From Perkinsus olseni (taxonomy: Eukaryota > Perkinsozoa > Perkinsida), in NCBI GenBank assembly GCA_013115125.1, contig JABANN010000004.1, positions 62,001-126,000 of the forward strand: a stretch of DNA of 64,000 nucleotides. Reading direction: 5' to 3'. Position 1 is the first letter of the stretch; every line of letters begins with the position of its first letter. The position numbers were made by a program, and so were the translations under genes. The notes under the pieces are model-generated. The model worked only from the letters and a program-made list of their open reading frames with translations. It was not told the DNA's origin and searched no databases. Shown here in pieces: positions 26,171 to 37,761 of this stretch.

Positions 26171-27386
26171 ATGAACGGCAATGAGGAAGATGATGGTTGG
26201 ACTGGTGAAGACATTTCTGAGAAGAAGTATCATTTCTACCCTTACGGTCGAGGCTCATGTGATTGGACCCTAGAGGAGCACGATCAGATTCGAAAGAAGT
26301 AATGATGACCCCCCTCTAGTTGTTAGACGGCGAAGGTAGATGCCTGAAGGTTGTATGGTTTGCGGGCAGGTCCATGGATGAGATTGAATCCCACTTCAAC
26401 CCGTCCACCACCACCACCCCTGTGACACCTTCTACCAGTGACACCGCTGCAGCACCCCCCACTGGCCAGAAGATGGACTCAACTGCTGGCGCCAATCCTT
26501 TCGCTAAGAAGCCTGGTACTATTGGTAGTAAGTTCAGCACAGCTCATAATACCTACTTCCTCGACGAGGATCTCGACATGGGTCCTGACATAGAGAACCT
26601 CGGCAGTGTAAGAGACTCCTGCACATTAGACCAGACTTTGAGGGTCGGCATCAGGTCCCTGGCAGTGGCATTCATGAGACCACCGAAAAGGACGAGTCCG
26701 GATACCACTACTATGACCCTTTGTCGGGTCAGGCCAAGCCTGGCTCTACAGTCACCGATAGTGCCGAAACTTGGCAGTGGGGCAAGGTGGACAACGTCCT
26801 CAAGCATTCCTCCAGACAGAGGTAGGGCTCACAGAGACTGTCGGCTCGGGCGTAAAGCGCTTGCGTATTTTACAGGACTCATTCGGGAAGCTACAAGAGT
26901 AGTAGTTACGACGCCAACATTCCGTATGCGGCGGCAAGATTTGAGGACTCAGGCGACTTTGATCGCAACATGTTCAGTAAGATCTCTGAGGACTTAGCCG
27001 TGATGTCTGGCGACTCTAGCGCTTTACACCTTCGAGTAACGAGCGATTCCTATGACAATCTTAGACGGTCTATGATAGACCCCATCAATAGAGTGAACAC
27101 TGAAATGTGGATCGCTGTGAATCGGATTAGTGAGAAGCCAGCAGTATTGCGCTTCTTCTGTGCCTCACTATAAGTATTCGTCTAATGAATGTGTTTTGAT
27201 GGTGGTAATTGACTCGATCTCCCAGTTGAGCTGTACATTCCAGCTGTTCATCCTCGCGTGTGTTCTGTGTAGCCATCGAGTCTTGCTTCAGAGTCTGAGG
27301 AAGCTCCGAAAGAATGGATGGCGGCAGCTGATGACGGTGATGTATTTGCATTCCAAGGCAAAGAGGTGAAGGCTGGCTCTAAGTAG
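26171..27386 (+). CDS. Unrecognised conserved-looking protein
   Basis: At least four exons can be followed. The first starts MNGNEEDDGWTGEDISEKKY and is acidic. The second has VVWFAGRSMDEIESHF followed by a Thr/Pro/Ser-rich linker and NPFAKKPGTIGSKFSTAHN. The third contains ETTEKDESGYHYYDPLSG and DSAETWQWGKVDNVLKHSSR. The fourth holds YKSSSYDANIPYAAARFEDS, and a last exon ends EWMAAADDGDVFAFQGKEVK then AGSK. The first junction (about 26300-26320) would need an intron of only about 20-28 nt, so the join there is uncertain. No family recognised; no signal peptide or membrane segment seen. It reads as a soluble, partly disordered protein. Confidence 0.5.
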
Positions 27387-28823
27387 ATGTGCGGCGGCGG
27401 TGCACCTTCATTTGATTGATTGATATAGACAATAAAACCTACAAGTGTTATCTCATTTACAAACACTTACTGCTATGCTGATGATGTCAGAGTAATGTAT
27501 GGGCATTCACGGAGGCCCACGTGGTCCAACCGAGCCGACAATCTCACTGCTAGTAACTGCTATTGCTGCTGTCAAGTTGACGAATCCTGTCCTACCAGTG
27601 GACTCTGTCATCTGTACTTCGGGCGCCCTGCCCGCTTACGACGACATCGAAAGTCCCCCTGTCTGTTTATTTGGGCTTCGGCGCCAGCTGGAGCCTCGGT
27701 CGTGTTGTTTTCTTATTCAGTGTTCACCAGTCGTCACCAGCAAAATCTCTTATTGAGATAGCCTAACCGTCATCGGAGTGTCGTTCGACTATTTTCTGAT
27801 CCCCGCCCATCAAAGCGGCATTCACGTCGTAAAGATGTCATTGTTTTTGCGTTGCGAAGTACAGAGTTGGGCAACCATCTGGACTCAGCGGCTCGATGAA
27901 GCAGATATACAGCAGTATCCTTATACAACCGCCGAGCAAGCACGACAGGGCACTCTGAGTGGAGCAATAAAGGGGGAGAAATCGGTGTGTTGGAGCGCAC
28001 CCGCAACAGTAGCTGGTGACCGAGTCACAGTTTACTCGGACGAGAGCTTAGACCGCCCACAGAAGTCCTGCAATGCGCTGACACTTGCGGCTAGCTGAGA
28101 CTGACAGAGTTGTGTGCCAAACACGAGATAGGAGAACGACTAAGGTGAGGCAACGACTTCCGGCTCGAACTTCACCTCCAAGCTCACGTGCTTTCCAAGA
28201 ATCCTTGTTGAGTGCTAAGTACTCGTCTTTACCCCGTGTCTGAGGGCAACATTCCAGGCTCGATAAACTGGCCTATACTCATCCCTCTTGAAACAAGATA
28301 CATCGGTGTCACCGATTCGGTGATAGTCTGAGTGAGCCAGCTTTCAGCGGTGGACTCGTAACTCACACACACCGATGAGCTTCAACAACAATTAAGGACA
28401 GCTAGTGGGAGTTATAAGATCAGCATAGTAACGACGAATTATCCCGGATAGGTTCAGTGTTCTTCCCCTGAAACATATCATTACTCAACAGCATAATCTC
28501 GGAGAATGCAATAATAATTAAATGAATGGACGAGTATTAAACATCGCAGTCACGCCTTCAACCTCCGGCAACGTCCACATCCATCGCGATGCCCTCAGAT
28601 GGGGCATCGGCGCTCTTGGACTGCTCAACTGGCTCAGCCTACGAGCCGTGCATCAAACGACTCCGGATTCGAGTCGGGGCCTCTTCGGGACTACTTCCAT
28701 GTCTTGGGATTCGCCTTCCTGCGACGTCTTCGGCTGCTCGAGATTCTCTACGGGTGCCTCGTCAGGTTCACTACATTCTACATCACCGCTGTCAGGTTCT
28801 ATCAAGAGAGGAGGGCAGTGATT
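27387..28823. other. Intergenic, no gene recognised
   Basis: About 1.4 kb between two convergent genes. Open frames at 27499-27756 and 27778-28098 (+) have plausible composition, but neighbouring frames are equally open and no domain is visible. AT-rich patches near 28380-28520. Confidence 0.4.
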
Positions 28824-29710
28824 TCAGAATGCGAGCATACTGTCAATACCATCCTCATCGTCAGTCACTTCCACCTCAGCATCCTTATCGAGAGGTACTG
28901 CCGTGTCGAAGGCTATCCCTTCATCAGCTGCCACGTCGTCGTCTCCCTGATAGACAGATGAGACGTTGACAAAGATTGGGGGTTGGTGGCTACCGTTTCT
29001 GCCGAGGCATCCGGCAAGTAAGGCTGCTGCAGCTCCTTGTTCTCTTCGTCCCAATTGATAACATACTTAGTTATCCTGGGGTTCTCAACATCCACCTTTC
29101 GCAGCAGCCGAGTAAAGTCAATCTCCTCCGGAGGCTCGTTATTCATTTCTTCATTATCATACTAACAACAATGATTTGGAGTATCCCTGGACGGGAGGAG
29201 CTGCTGCCCACCTCATGCTTCAAGTAGAAACCTATTCTGCAGAATTCACGCGTCTGGTATGACGCAGATATAAAGAGACCAGTAACGTCCAATACGTCCT
29301 CTTTCGCAACCTTCGTCAAGTCGGGCGCGGGAGCCTTGACACGAAACAACATAAAACACAAGACGCCCGCAGTGTGGCTAACCTCAAACGTGAACTTCAT
29401 GGTGGCAACCTCGACAGGGCCTAGCTCAACTGTATCAAGCTCCTGATCTTTGCTGAAACCAAGCCGAGGGTTCAGGTAATTTCGACCGATCACCAGGAGC
29501 TTACCTCGAGTCATTAGCGTCAGCGACATACACCATGGCCCATTCAAGATCTTCTTTGAGCTCCTGAAAAAGTGCCTCGTCAAGGGGCACTAACAGCTAC
29601 CCGTGGCTTGCCTTGAGCGCCTCGAATTGAATCTCAAAGGACAGCTTGTCGGAGGCCTTGCAGGGGTTATCTCCAACCAATGAGACCTCGGTCACCGACA
29701 CGATAGACAT
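28824..29710 (-). CDS. ASF1: Histone H3-H4 chaperone ASF1
   Basis: ASF1 hands H3-H4 dimers to CAF-1 and HIRA during replication and transcription. The first exon begins MSIVSVTEVSLVGDNPCKAS and has the SFEIQFEALK strand typical of the family. A second exon gives ELKEDLEWAMVYVADANDSR; the third gives DQELDTVELGPVEVATMKF and DLTKVAKEDVLDVTGLFIS, with YQTREFCRIGFYL (canonical YRGQEFIRVGYY). The next has RITKYVINWDEE (canonical RVTRFHINWD). After an intron near 28956-29002 an acidic tail ends DEDGIDSMLAF. All parts of the immunoglobulin-like core and the acidic tail are present. The start at 29710 is the Met that aligns with the family N-terminus; an in-frame upstream Met at 29803 would add 31 unrelated residues. 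Confidence 0.92.
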
Positions 29711-29888
29711 GCAAGCGAAAAGGCGTGGCACTGCCGAGACAAGCCTACCCCATTGAAGAACTAACCCTGCTCCGCGAGGAGATGGAGACAGTACAAGGCT
29801 CAATGAGAGTCAATTCAGGACAGCAAGATGAAACAAATATGCACGCAAGCTTGGTAGGAAAGAAGTAAAATCTACTGCTATCATAGAC

Positions 29889-31701
29889 TTATATGGCATC
29901 GTCCATCTCCTCTAATTCGACGCTCCGGTCGTCAGAAACGTCGGAGCGATCAGTGGCTCGTCTAGACCGACGAGACCAGTACGTAGCCTCGATTGCTTCG
30001 AACTCACCCACGGTCTCACAGATAGGCTGTTCTAAGGTTTCACGAATTCCCCATAGCGCGGCGATGCCACCGAGAAGAGCCGTGCTGCCGAACACCACCA
30101 AGGGTAGGGCTGACGATATTGGAGTGAGCATCTCGACCGTACCAGGGGCCATTGCAGCAGCTAGGCGAGCGCATAAGGAGGATATACCGGTAGCGCTATT
30201 TCTAACGCTCGTAGGGAAAAGCTCAGCTGAGAGTAGATAGACAGCTGCAAAGCAACCGCATGAGGCGCCCTTGCCAACCATTACAACGAAGGTCTGGAGA
30301 GGAGAGTCCGGGGGTGTAAGGATACAGGCATAACCTGCAGTGGCTAACATCAAGAAAAAAACTGCCGATCCTTTAGATCGGCCCAAACCTAGCACGTACA
30401 TAGACGATACAAAACCAGGGATCTCGGCAATAGCAGAGATGGTAGCGGTAATATACACAGAGCTGCCGATGTGCTCAGCAGTCATGTTGATACCGTAATA
30501 AGCGAAGCCAGTGGCGAACCACATGAACATCAGCAACAGGGTAGTACGACGGAGATGATGATATGAGCATAGGGAGGTTAGCTGGGACAAGCATCCCCTC
30601 TCAGGTGAAGCTGAGGCATTATCCGCAGGACGGAGTCTGATGGCCATCACGCTTGACGTCGAGGATGCGTTGAACCGCGCAAGATAGTTCATGACATGCT
30701 CAGCTTCAGCCTTCCTCCCATTCGCTAATAACCACCTGAGAAGGAAAGTACCTCAGTATGCCAGGCACGAGCCTCACCTTGGGGACTCCTGACAGGTGAG
30801 TATGGTGGCGATGCATGTGGGGAGTGATAGAAACGATATAGCTATGCATACCAACCGCCAGGACAGCAGAGTGCACGCTGAGGTGATACAGAAGAGCATA
30901 CCCACGGTGAAGCACCTGAGAGAGAGGCATGCCAGCGACGGGCAGGTGGGGCATCTCACATGTGAAAAGCATTTCCTGTCGTCGTTCTGGCTCGCTGCCC
31001 CCAAACCTCACTAGCCAAGATGAAGGACACCAGCCCCAAGCCACTGGAGAATAGGCCAGAGAAAAAAGTACATATCCAGAAAGAGACGGTACCGAAGCTG
31101 ATGGCAGCACCTGCCAGAGAAGAGAGAAGAGAGAAGAAGGGCTTCGCATAGCACGCATAGAAAATAAAGTATTTACCAGCCATGAAAACACCGCACAATG
31201 CCGAGGCCGAGACCACTGCCGGCTTGCGACCTAGGCGGTCGGCGACGAAGCCCCAAAGGGGTGTGCCAACCATTGAGCCGACAAATGGGGCTGATCGCAG
31301 GACACTGTGCCACTCGGTGGGGAACTGAGGGGATGAGGATGGAAAGATGCGAATCCAACCACTACTTACTTCGTCGAGAACTGACGTGAAGTTAGCGTCT
31401 GCATCGGGGCTCATGGTGGTGAACACAGTGCTTATCATAACAGCACCGAAAATAACCCAAGCCATCCCCATGGTTGCTGTGACACGCTTCTGATATCTGA
31501 GTAGAAGAGGACGTGAGGCCTCAAAAAGGGCTGCGTCTTCTCAGAACAATGCACGACAGAGGAGGACCGGGGCTACCTTCCGAAGCCGTCAGAGGCCTCT
31601 ATCGCCTCGTCTATAGTAATCGCCCCGCACCCGTCATTATCTGACTTCTCCTCCTCATCGGAGTGGGTAGATACAGCCCCGAACAGGTACCGTAGAACCA
31701 T
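29889..31701 (-). CDS. Major facilitator superfamily transporter, SLC22/SV2-like
   Basis: A 12-helix MFS carrier. The first exon (from ATG 31701) is a cytosolic acidic N-terminus; after an intron the chain continues ASRPLLLRYQKRV and MGMAWVIFGAVMISTVFTT. The loop between helices 2 and 3 carries the MFS motif WGFVADRLGRKPAV. The second half includes a helix with SAVFFLMLATAGYACILTPP and the family stretch YLLSAELFPTSVRNSATGIS, strongly like organic-ion and synaptic-vesicle-2 type carriers. The C-terminus is charged and ends VELEEMDDAI. Introns lie near 31500-31560, 31330-31380 and 30700-30960. The substrate cannot be told from sequence. Confidence 0.82.
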
Positions 31702-31971
31702 ATCAACTGACGTTCAAGGTTGAGAACAAGTGGAAACCGTGCGCTGTACGTACGCGCGCGCCCAGGCTCGGCGAAGTATTTGAATTTTGGACCCGAGATT
31801 CCTAAGTCGCGCGTCTGCGCCGGCGCTCGGTGGGGAGAGTGAAAGGCTTCAAGTTTTAGCGTCTCCTGCCCTGATCGCTAGAGCGGAACCCCAATCGACG
31901 CGCTTTAATTCAACATCTCGGAAAGATGACGCTATCGAGTTCTTTACTTATGTTCATGCGTTAACCCCGTC

Positions 31972-34671
31972 ATGAAACATCTCCATGGGAAGACGGCTGG
32001 GCAGTACCGGAGCAGGTTCGGGCTAGGTCTCCTACTGCTGCTAATCTCGCTGTCAGTGCGTGCTCATGAGGCTGAAGAGAGTCCAAGAGTACTATTAACG
32101 ACTGTAGCTGGGGATGAAGTCGAGGACTCTACGGCATTGAATGTGTTGAAGGCTGTGGGATGGGCTGCCCTGTCGGCTATCTCCCTTCCCATTGGCTCGA
32201 CCATAGCTATATTCTGGCCTCCGGGCCAGCGTGTCTCCAGCATACTACTAGCGTTTGGATCTGGCTCTCTACTCGAGGCCCTCAGCATTGAGCTATTCGG
32301 ACATGTACTGCATGCTACGGATGACAATAGGGTGGTCTATTCATTGATCGCTGGAGCCCTCATAGGATGCCTGATATTCGTGCTCCTTAACAAGGTACTG
32401 GAGGGAGCACGTTCATATCGTCTCCATTTAGTGGTGTTTTAGATGCTGAATGATCGTGGTGGCTTCTACCGCCATGAGAATATGATAAGTCAGTATGTAA
32501 TGCGTGTTAAGATGAAGATGATGGAAAGCCTATTGAGGAGGTTGAAGCAAGTACCAATGCTTAGCGGACTGCGGGATATCGAACTTTATAACCTTGCCAA
32601 AGTAACCATCAGGAGCCTATCCCCCGCTTCAGCCTACTGTCCTTTGTCCTCAGTCGCTTGAGAGCTCCCGCTACCGTGCCGGGGACCTGGTAATATGCGA
32701 CGCGACCACGAGCGCCGCTGCCTACTCTCCATTATTCTTCGTCGTCAGTGGTGAAGTGTTGGTCACAACACGCTTTAACGATGGGGTTGAAAGTGAGCTG
32801 CGTCTCATCTAACGAATCCTGGATGATCCCTACAGGTACTTGTGTGGCCGGCCCTAATGCTATATTCGGGCAGATGACTCTGTGCACCGGGGTACCAGTA
32901 GTTACCACGGCACTTACCCAGACGCCGGTTAAGCTACTTCGACTACCGGCTGCTGAGGTGAGATCATCATATCCGATGGTTTAGTGGTGAGGTCCTGTCA
33001 TGTTTAGGTTCAGCGACTACTCCTCGAGAAGGATAGTGTTCGAGAGTTCGTATCCAACTGTGCAGTATCAAGGCTGAGCCAGCCGGGCACGGTTTTCGCC
33101 GATTGTTCCGAAGAGACTTTGGTGAGTTAGTAATTGTCAGGGTCTGCTCGCCACTCTTGTGGCTCTGCTGTCAGGCTCGGCTAGTATCGGCAATGACTCA
33201 GTGCGAGCTGCAGATTGGTGACGTCCTATTCTTCGAGGTCGACCGTACCTGTCCGATCTACCTTGTCATTCTAGGCCAGGTGATAGCCTCTTGATAGACA
33301 CTTTTCTTGACATTGATCGGATCAGATTGAAGTATGGTATGAAAGTGACCCGGCAGTAGCATCTCTCGGACATGGGAGCATCGAAAACGAGTTCGTCAGC
33401 GAAGGTGTGCCTGTGCATCCCACTGGGGAACGGATACTGTTCGCTGTGAGCGAGCTCATTGGGACTGAGCATTTGGTTTACGGTCACTCTGTGGCGGCCG
33501 TGGCAACTGCCACGAAGCCTACGGTGGTATTCAAGGTAGTAACAGTGAGACGGAACTGCCCATTCATCGAGACTACGCCTACTCAGTTGCAACGGCACGA
33601 TCTGGATCAACTGATGGAGCACGACGGAGCGCTACGAGCAGCTATGGAGAAATATGCCACTAGACAACTGTCTGGTCGCTTACAAGAAAGTATGATCCGA
33701 ATCTATGAACAGATGGGTATGTCTTTGCCTTAGGCGCGAACACTACCCCTCGTCCAACCTTTCACCGTTCATCGTCTGTAGTATTTCCTGGTTTGATTGA
33801 TCTGAAACTGCCTGGTCCATCACCAGAGGTGCCGGTACTCCGACCATCAATGACTACAGCATTTGATAGGGCGGTCCCTCATGACCCTCCCAGGCTTCGC
33901 TCGTACACTCAAACATTCGTCGACAATGTCATATCCACACCACACTCCACCCCGATTACGCGGGCAGGGACCAGGCACATGTCCGCCGTTTGGGCAGATG
34001 ACGACTATACTATATCAAAGATTGCACGACACATGAGCCCTGTAGCGGCCGTGGCGCATTTGGATGTTCATGACTTGGTTTCTGTATGCGACGATGAATC
34101 AAGTGAAGCATCCGAGGCGTTGTCGAAGCACTCCGATGTAGCCAGTGGCCATGCACTAGACAATGAAGAAGTTGTTAGCGTTTGCTCGGATGGCAAGTCA
34201 AGACGTCACGCTGCCACTGTGGTCTGGTTAGGGATACTCATTGATGGTATACCGGAATCTCTGGTGATTGGAATACTAGTATCGACCAGCTCGCTGAATA
34301 GCGTGATTACTTTTGTCTTTGGGGTTTTCATGGCTAACCTACCGGAGGCCATGAGCTCTTCAGCCACCATGCTCCAATATGGGATGTCCCGGACTAGAGT
34401 ATTCATAATGTGGTCATCTATAGTCATCTTGACTGCTGTCGGGGCAGCTCTGGGGAGCTTCATATTCCCACCTATCCCAGAGGATGAGACCACTCTAGTG
34501 AGAGAGGTGATGATTGCTATGATCGAAGGCTGTGGTGGGGGTGCTATGCTTGCTATGATTGCGGAGACTGCCCTACCTGAAGCTAGTCATGCGAGTAGCG
34601 TAACGGGTTTGGTTGGCACCAGCACTGTGGCTGGTTTCCTTAGCACGCTCTTCGTCAAGTCGCTTGCCTAA
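31972..34671 (+). CDS. ZIP-like permease with two cyclic-nucleotide-binding-like domains in its loop
   Basis: The first exon starts MKHLHGKTAGQYRSR, then a signal-like helix (FGLGLLLLLISLSVRA), followed by three membrane helices (VGWAALSAISLPIGSTIAIF; SILLAFGSGSLLEALSIELF; YSLIAGALIGCLIFVLLNKV), like ZIP helices 1-3. The cytosolic loop then contains two CNB-like folds. The first runs LLRRLKQVPMLSGLRDIELY, YRAGDLVICDA, FFVVSGEVLV and NAIFGQMTLCTGVPVVTTAL. The second runs LQIGDVLFFEVD, IYLVILGQVIAS and ELIGTEHLVYGHSVAAVATA. Helices 4-8 start at about 34220: WLGILIDGIPESLVIGI, FMANLPEAMSSSATM and EGCGGGAMLAMIAETALPEA. The PE pairs match ZupT/ZIP helices 4 and 5, but the usual histidines are replaced, so metal specificity is uncertain. 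At least six short introns. The phosphate-binding cassettes lack the standard arginine, so the ligand may not be cAMP or cGMP. Confidence 0.75.
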
Positions 34672-35580
34672 TGTCGAGACTACTGTTTTTACATTTAATT
34701 TCATTCGACTACGGTCAATCGCTGTGTGAGTATCATCTTGTTGTGTTGAAGATGATCGATGCATCGATCGGCTCACTATGCTGGTTTGCGCAGCATGCTG
34801 GTTTGCCGTTGGAGTTAGCGAAGCATATTAGCTTCTTGGTATTGGCTCCCTCGGACACCGGCATGTTCTGTTGCTCGGAGTCGTTCTAAAACGATCCCTC
34901 GCTTGAACGACTAAGCGCAACTCAACTTGATACCACACTCTCGGAGACTCGAGAAAAGATTATTGGGCGTGCGCCAACAACGTTGATGCAGTTCATGCAA
35001 ACGGCAAGACGGTGACCAGCCTTTCGGTGAAAATATGCTATTAGGGTTAGGGGCTATGTTTCGAAAAGTGTAGGGGATTCTCGTTATCCTAGCACTCCCA
35101 AGGACGGGTGTCTAGCATCGAAAGCGTCCGCACAGGACTTCCTGCGGTCAACACACGTATCCGCACGATCTACAGCGACCGCGCAGTCTACCCCTTCCGA
35201 ATGGGGTCTTGTGGCCCGTCGATCCAGGAGAAATATTAGGGATGCTTTCTGCGTGTTGGGCGGGGTGCTGGGGACGACCCCAGAATCCGTTAACGGGCAT
35301 AGAAGCCTCGATGGCGCTGGCTGGGTTGAGTATTAAAGGGCTCCGAGTCGAACACAAATTACGTCCAGTGATTGACTTCTCATTGAAGAAGCTGTGTGTG
35401 GGGGCACTTTTTCAGTAGTTTGACATGGCCTGGCTCTCCCGTACCTTGACCGACCCTTCGGGGGTAGAGCTACTGCAATCTAGAGCTCAGTGGCACCGGA
35501 CTACACGACCAGCTGGCTCGTACAAGCCCTGCCGCCGGTAGTCCGCTAGTTCATCACTCGACCGCTCAGTCGTGTGACCG
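34672..35580. other. Intergenic, no gene recognised
   Basis: About 900 bases between two plus-strand genes. Frames of about 70 codons are open but show no domain. Two TTAGGG-like units at about 35040-35055 are not extended into an array. Confidence 0.45.
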
Positions 35581-36072
35581 CCGCCGCCTCCCTTCAGGAT
35601 AACTCCACTGAAGGAGCACCTTTGTCGGACGGCTTCTACTGGGTCGTTGCATTTCTCTGCATCATCCCCTTCAGTATCAGGGGAGGGTCAGAGAGAGGGA
35701 CTGTTCACCGAGGCAGAGAGGTAATCATCGTGCCCTGAGGGTCTACTTAAATGTTTCGGTGATGTAGGTTCGCCAGAGGCTCTATGGCCTTGGATCGTAC
35801 TGTATCGGAGAGTAGGCTGGAGAAGCCAATAGCAGGACTAGATAGTAATCAAGTCACTATCATTGGTGGTCAGGCTGTACCGAGAACATTCTTCGAGGAC
35901 GCTTCGCCTTCACTCACAGTATTTCTGCGCGGTGTCAGGTAGCGTTCAAATAGCGCGAAGAAGAGCTGTTTTCAAGGAGCTGCCTCGGGACCGGCCGTAC
36001 TCCTTCGGATACCCCATCCATCATCACTTTGACAGAGGAACACTACACACCGTTGGGTTCAGGAAAAAGTGA
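35581..36072 (+). CDS. Unrecognised small gene
   Basis: Two exons can be joined across a GT-AG intron (about 35720-35766). The first reads PPPPPFRITPLKEHLCRTAS and on to GQREGLFTEAER; the second reads FARGSMALDRTVSESRLEKP and then VTIIGGQAVPRTFFED. The far end, past about 35940, is unresolved because two frames stay open to about 36072-36150. No family recognised. It may be a short gene or only part of one. Confidence 0.35.
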
Positions 36073-36375
36073 GGGCGGACATACTCGGTATATTAGGGGA
36101 TGTACCGAGCTTCAGTTGCCTTTTACATCACAGCAGAGGCTGCCATGCTAGACGAGTACATGTTGGTAGTCTGAGACCGTGGTACGACCGGTCCTCTAAG
36201 GTGTTCCCTTGATGCTGCTCACTGTCGTACTCATGATCAACCTGATTGTTGCGTTGCCCAACTCGAATGAAGAAGAAAGGGTTTCTCTTAGGTTTTTGGG
36301 GTTGTTGCTATTATTGCCTTTACCCCTTTCCAGCTGGTAACTGCCACACTGTCCTGCATCACAGTGTTTTCGTAG

Positions 36376-37461
36376 ATGACGCACGGTACCTCTTCGAGGA
36401 CTAGCGGACAGCAGCAGCAGCAGCAGCAGCAGCGTAGTAAGAATTGTGGGAGCTACACACCTTCAACTTCATCAGCGCCTCCTGCAACGGACGGGTGCTG
36501 TATACCACAATGGCTTGGTCATCCCCGTAGGCTAAAGTCTTACGCGGTCTTTGAGCCCTTCCCTGAGAAAGAGTATCGCAAAGTTCAGAAATTGGCCTCG
36601 GCTATCCACGGCAAAGTCTACTTATACGAACATATTCCTACAGGCAAGGCGGTAGTGGTAAAGAAGATGCCTAATGTTAATGTAATACAGTTCGACCCGA
36701 GGATGCTGGAGGATGCTATGACCGAGATCGGCGTATCAAGGTATCTGGCTACCTGTACATCAGGCGAGTTTATTGCACGAGCCTTTGGTATATACCAAGA
36801 TGAAGAGTTTACATACTTTATGTCGGAGTACTCGTCTGGAGGGGAGCTCTTCGATCATGTCGTCAACGCTAAGCAGTTCTCTGAGCCCGTCGCTAAGAAG
36901 TACACCTGGCAAGTCTTGCGGGCGGTGAAGTCACTGCACTGCAATGGTATAGTACATAGGGATATATCCTTAGAGAATACCCTTCTACACGATGATGGCT
37001 CAGTTAGAGTTATAGATTTCGGTCAGGCTGTGTTACTGAATTATCCCGAGGGTCCTACTCCTAACACGCCATTACTTCATTCGGGCAGGGCTGGTAAGGC
37101 CTATTACAGAGCCCCCGAAATGTATCATGGTCACTACTTGGGAGCCCCGGCCGATCTCTTTGCTGTTGGTGTGATGCTATTCATCATGACGGTTGGTACG
37201 CCGCCGTGGAATCAAGCCAGTGTTGCTGATGCCCGGTTTCGCTATGTGGCGAAGTTTGGAGTGGTTAAACTCTTGACTAGCTGGCAAAGGGCCCAGCTCA
37301 TGTCAACAGAGCTACTAGATTTATTGGAAGGGCTCATGTGCGTTGATCCGAGTAAGAGGATGACAGTAGATGAGGCACTCGATCATCCGTGGTTCGACGA
37401 CTGCGACTGTGAGGAGCAACCCTTGATTCTGCATAGCCCTCGAAGTCTCACCCCTCCGTGA
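36376..37461 (+). CDS. Serine/threonine protein kinase with HRDISLEN catalytic loop
   Basis: A single-exon kinase of 361 residues. The first 40 residues include a Q8 tract. The ATP lysine lies in AVVVKKMP; the glycine loop is weak (ASAIHGKVYLYE). Then FMSEYSSGGELFDHVV, the catalytic loop GIVHRDISLENTLLHDDG, the Mg-binding VIDFGQA and the P+1 loop YYRAPEMYHG. The C-lobe has DLFAVGVMLFIMTVGTPPWN and ends at the DPSKRMTVDEALDHPWF block typical of CAMK-like kinases. The usual HRDLKPEN is HRDISLEN: the catalytic Asp and the metal-binding Asn are kept, but the Lys that contacts the gamma phosphate is Ser, as in tyrosine-kinase-like or divergent alveolate kinases. It is probably active. No regulatory domain follows. 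Confidence 0.88.
   Translation: MTHGTSSRTSGQQQQQQQQRSKNCGSYTPSTSSAPPATDGCCIPQWLGHPRRLKSYAVFEPFPEKEYRKVQKLASAIHGKVYLYEHIPTGKAVVVKKMPNVNVIQFDPRMLEDAMTEIGVSRYLATCTSGEFIARAFGIYQDEEFTYFMSEYSSGGELFDHVVNAKQFSEPVAKKYTWQVLRAVKSLHCNGIVHRDISLENTLLHDDGSVRVIDFGQAVLLNYPEGPTPNTPLLHSGRAGKAYYRAPEMYHGHYLGAPADLFAVGVMLFIMTVGTPPWNQASVADARFRYVAKFGVVKLLTSWQRAQLMSTELLDLLEGLMCVDPSKRMTVDEALDHPWFDDCDCEEQPLILHSPRSLTPP
36413..36433 (+). repeat. CAG trinucleotide tract coding for Gln
   Basis: About seven to eight CAG units near the 5' end of the kinase gene, coding for a polyglutamine stretch outside the kinase fold. Confidence 0.85.
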
Positions 37462-37761
37462 TGCCAATGATGTTAATGATTATTATCATCATTTACTATC
37501 ATCATCATCATCACCAGTACTACCACTACTACTGAATACTATATATGACTAGTTTCAGCTACGCTTCGTTTCCTAGTTAGACAATGGTTGACTGCAGCTG
37601 CGGTTGATGTAGCAATTAGATAGACTCCGTAGTCTTTGGGATTGCTGTCTTAATGATAATATTTCCATCAGCAATGAGATTTTGTGTCGAGTGATTTTGA
37701 TGAGGGGCATCTCGCGGTGGAGAACAGTCGCTGCTGCAGCATATTTTATATAGTACCTATT
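37462..37761. other. Short intergenic region with ATC repeats
   Basis: Three hundred bases between the kinase stop and the SUMO-array start. Imperfect ATC/CAT runs at about 37480-37515; no gene seen. Confidence 0.5.

Noticed and set aside
35035-35060. Telomere-like TTAGGG units
   Set aside because: Only about two units, inside unique sequence; far too short for a telomere or interstitial array.
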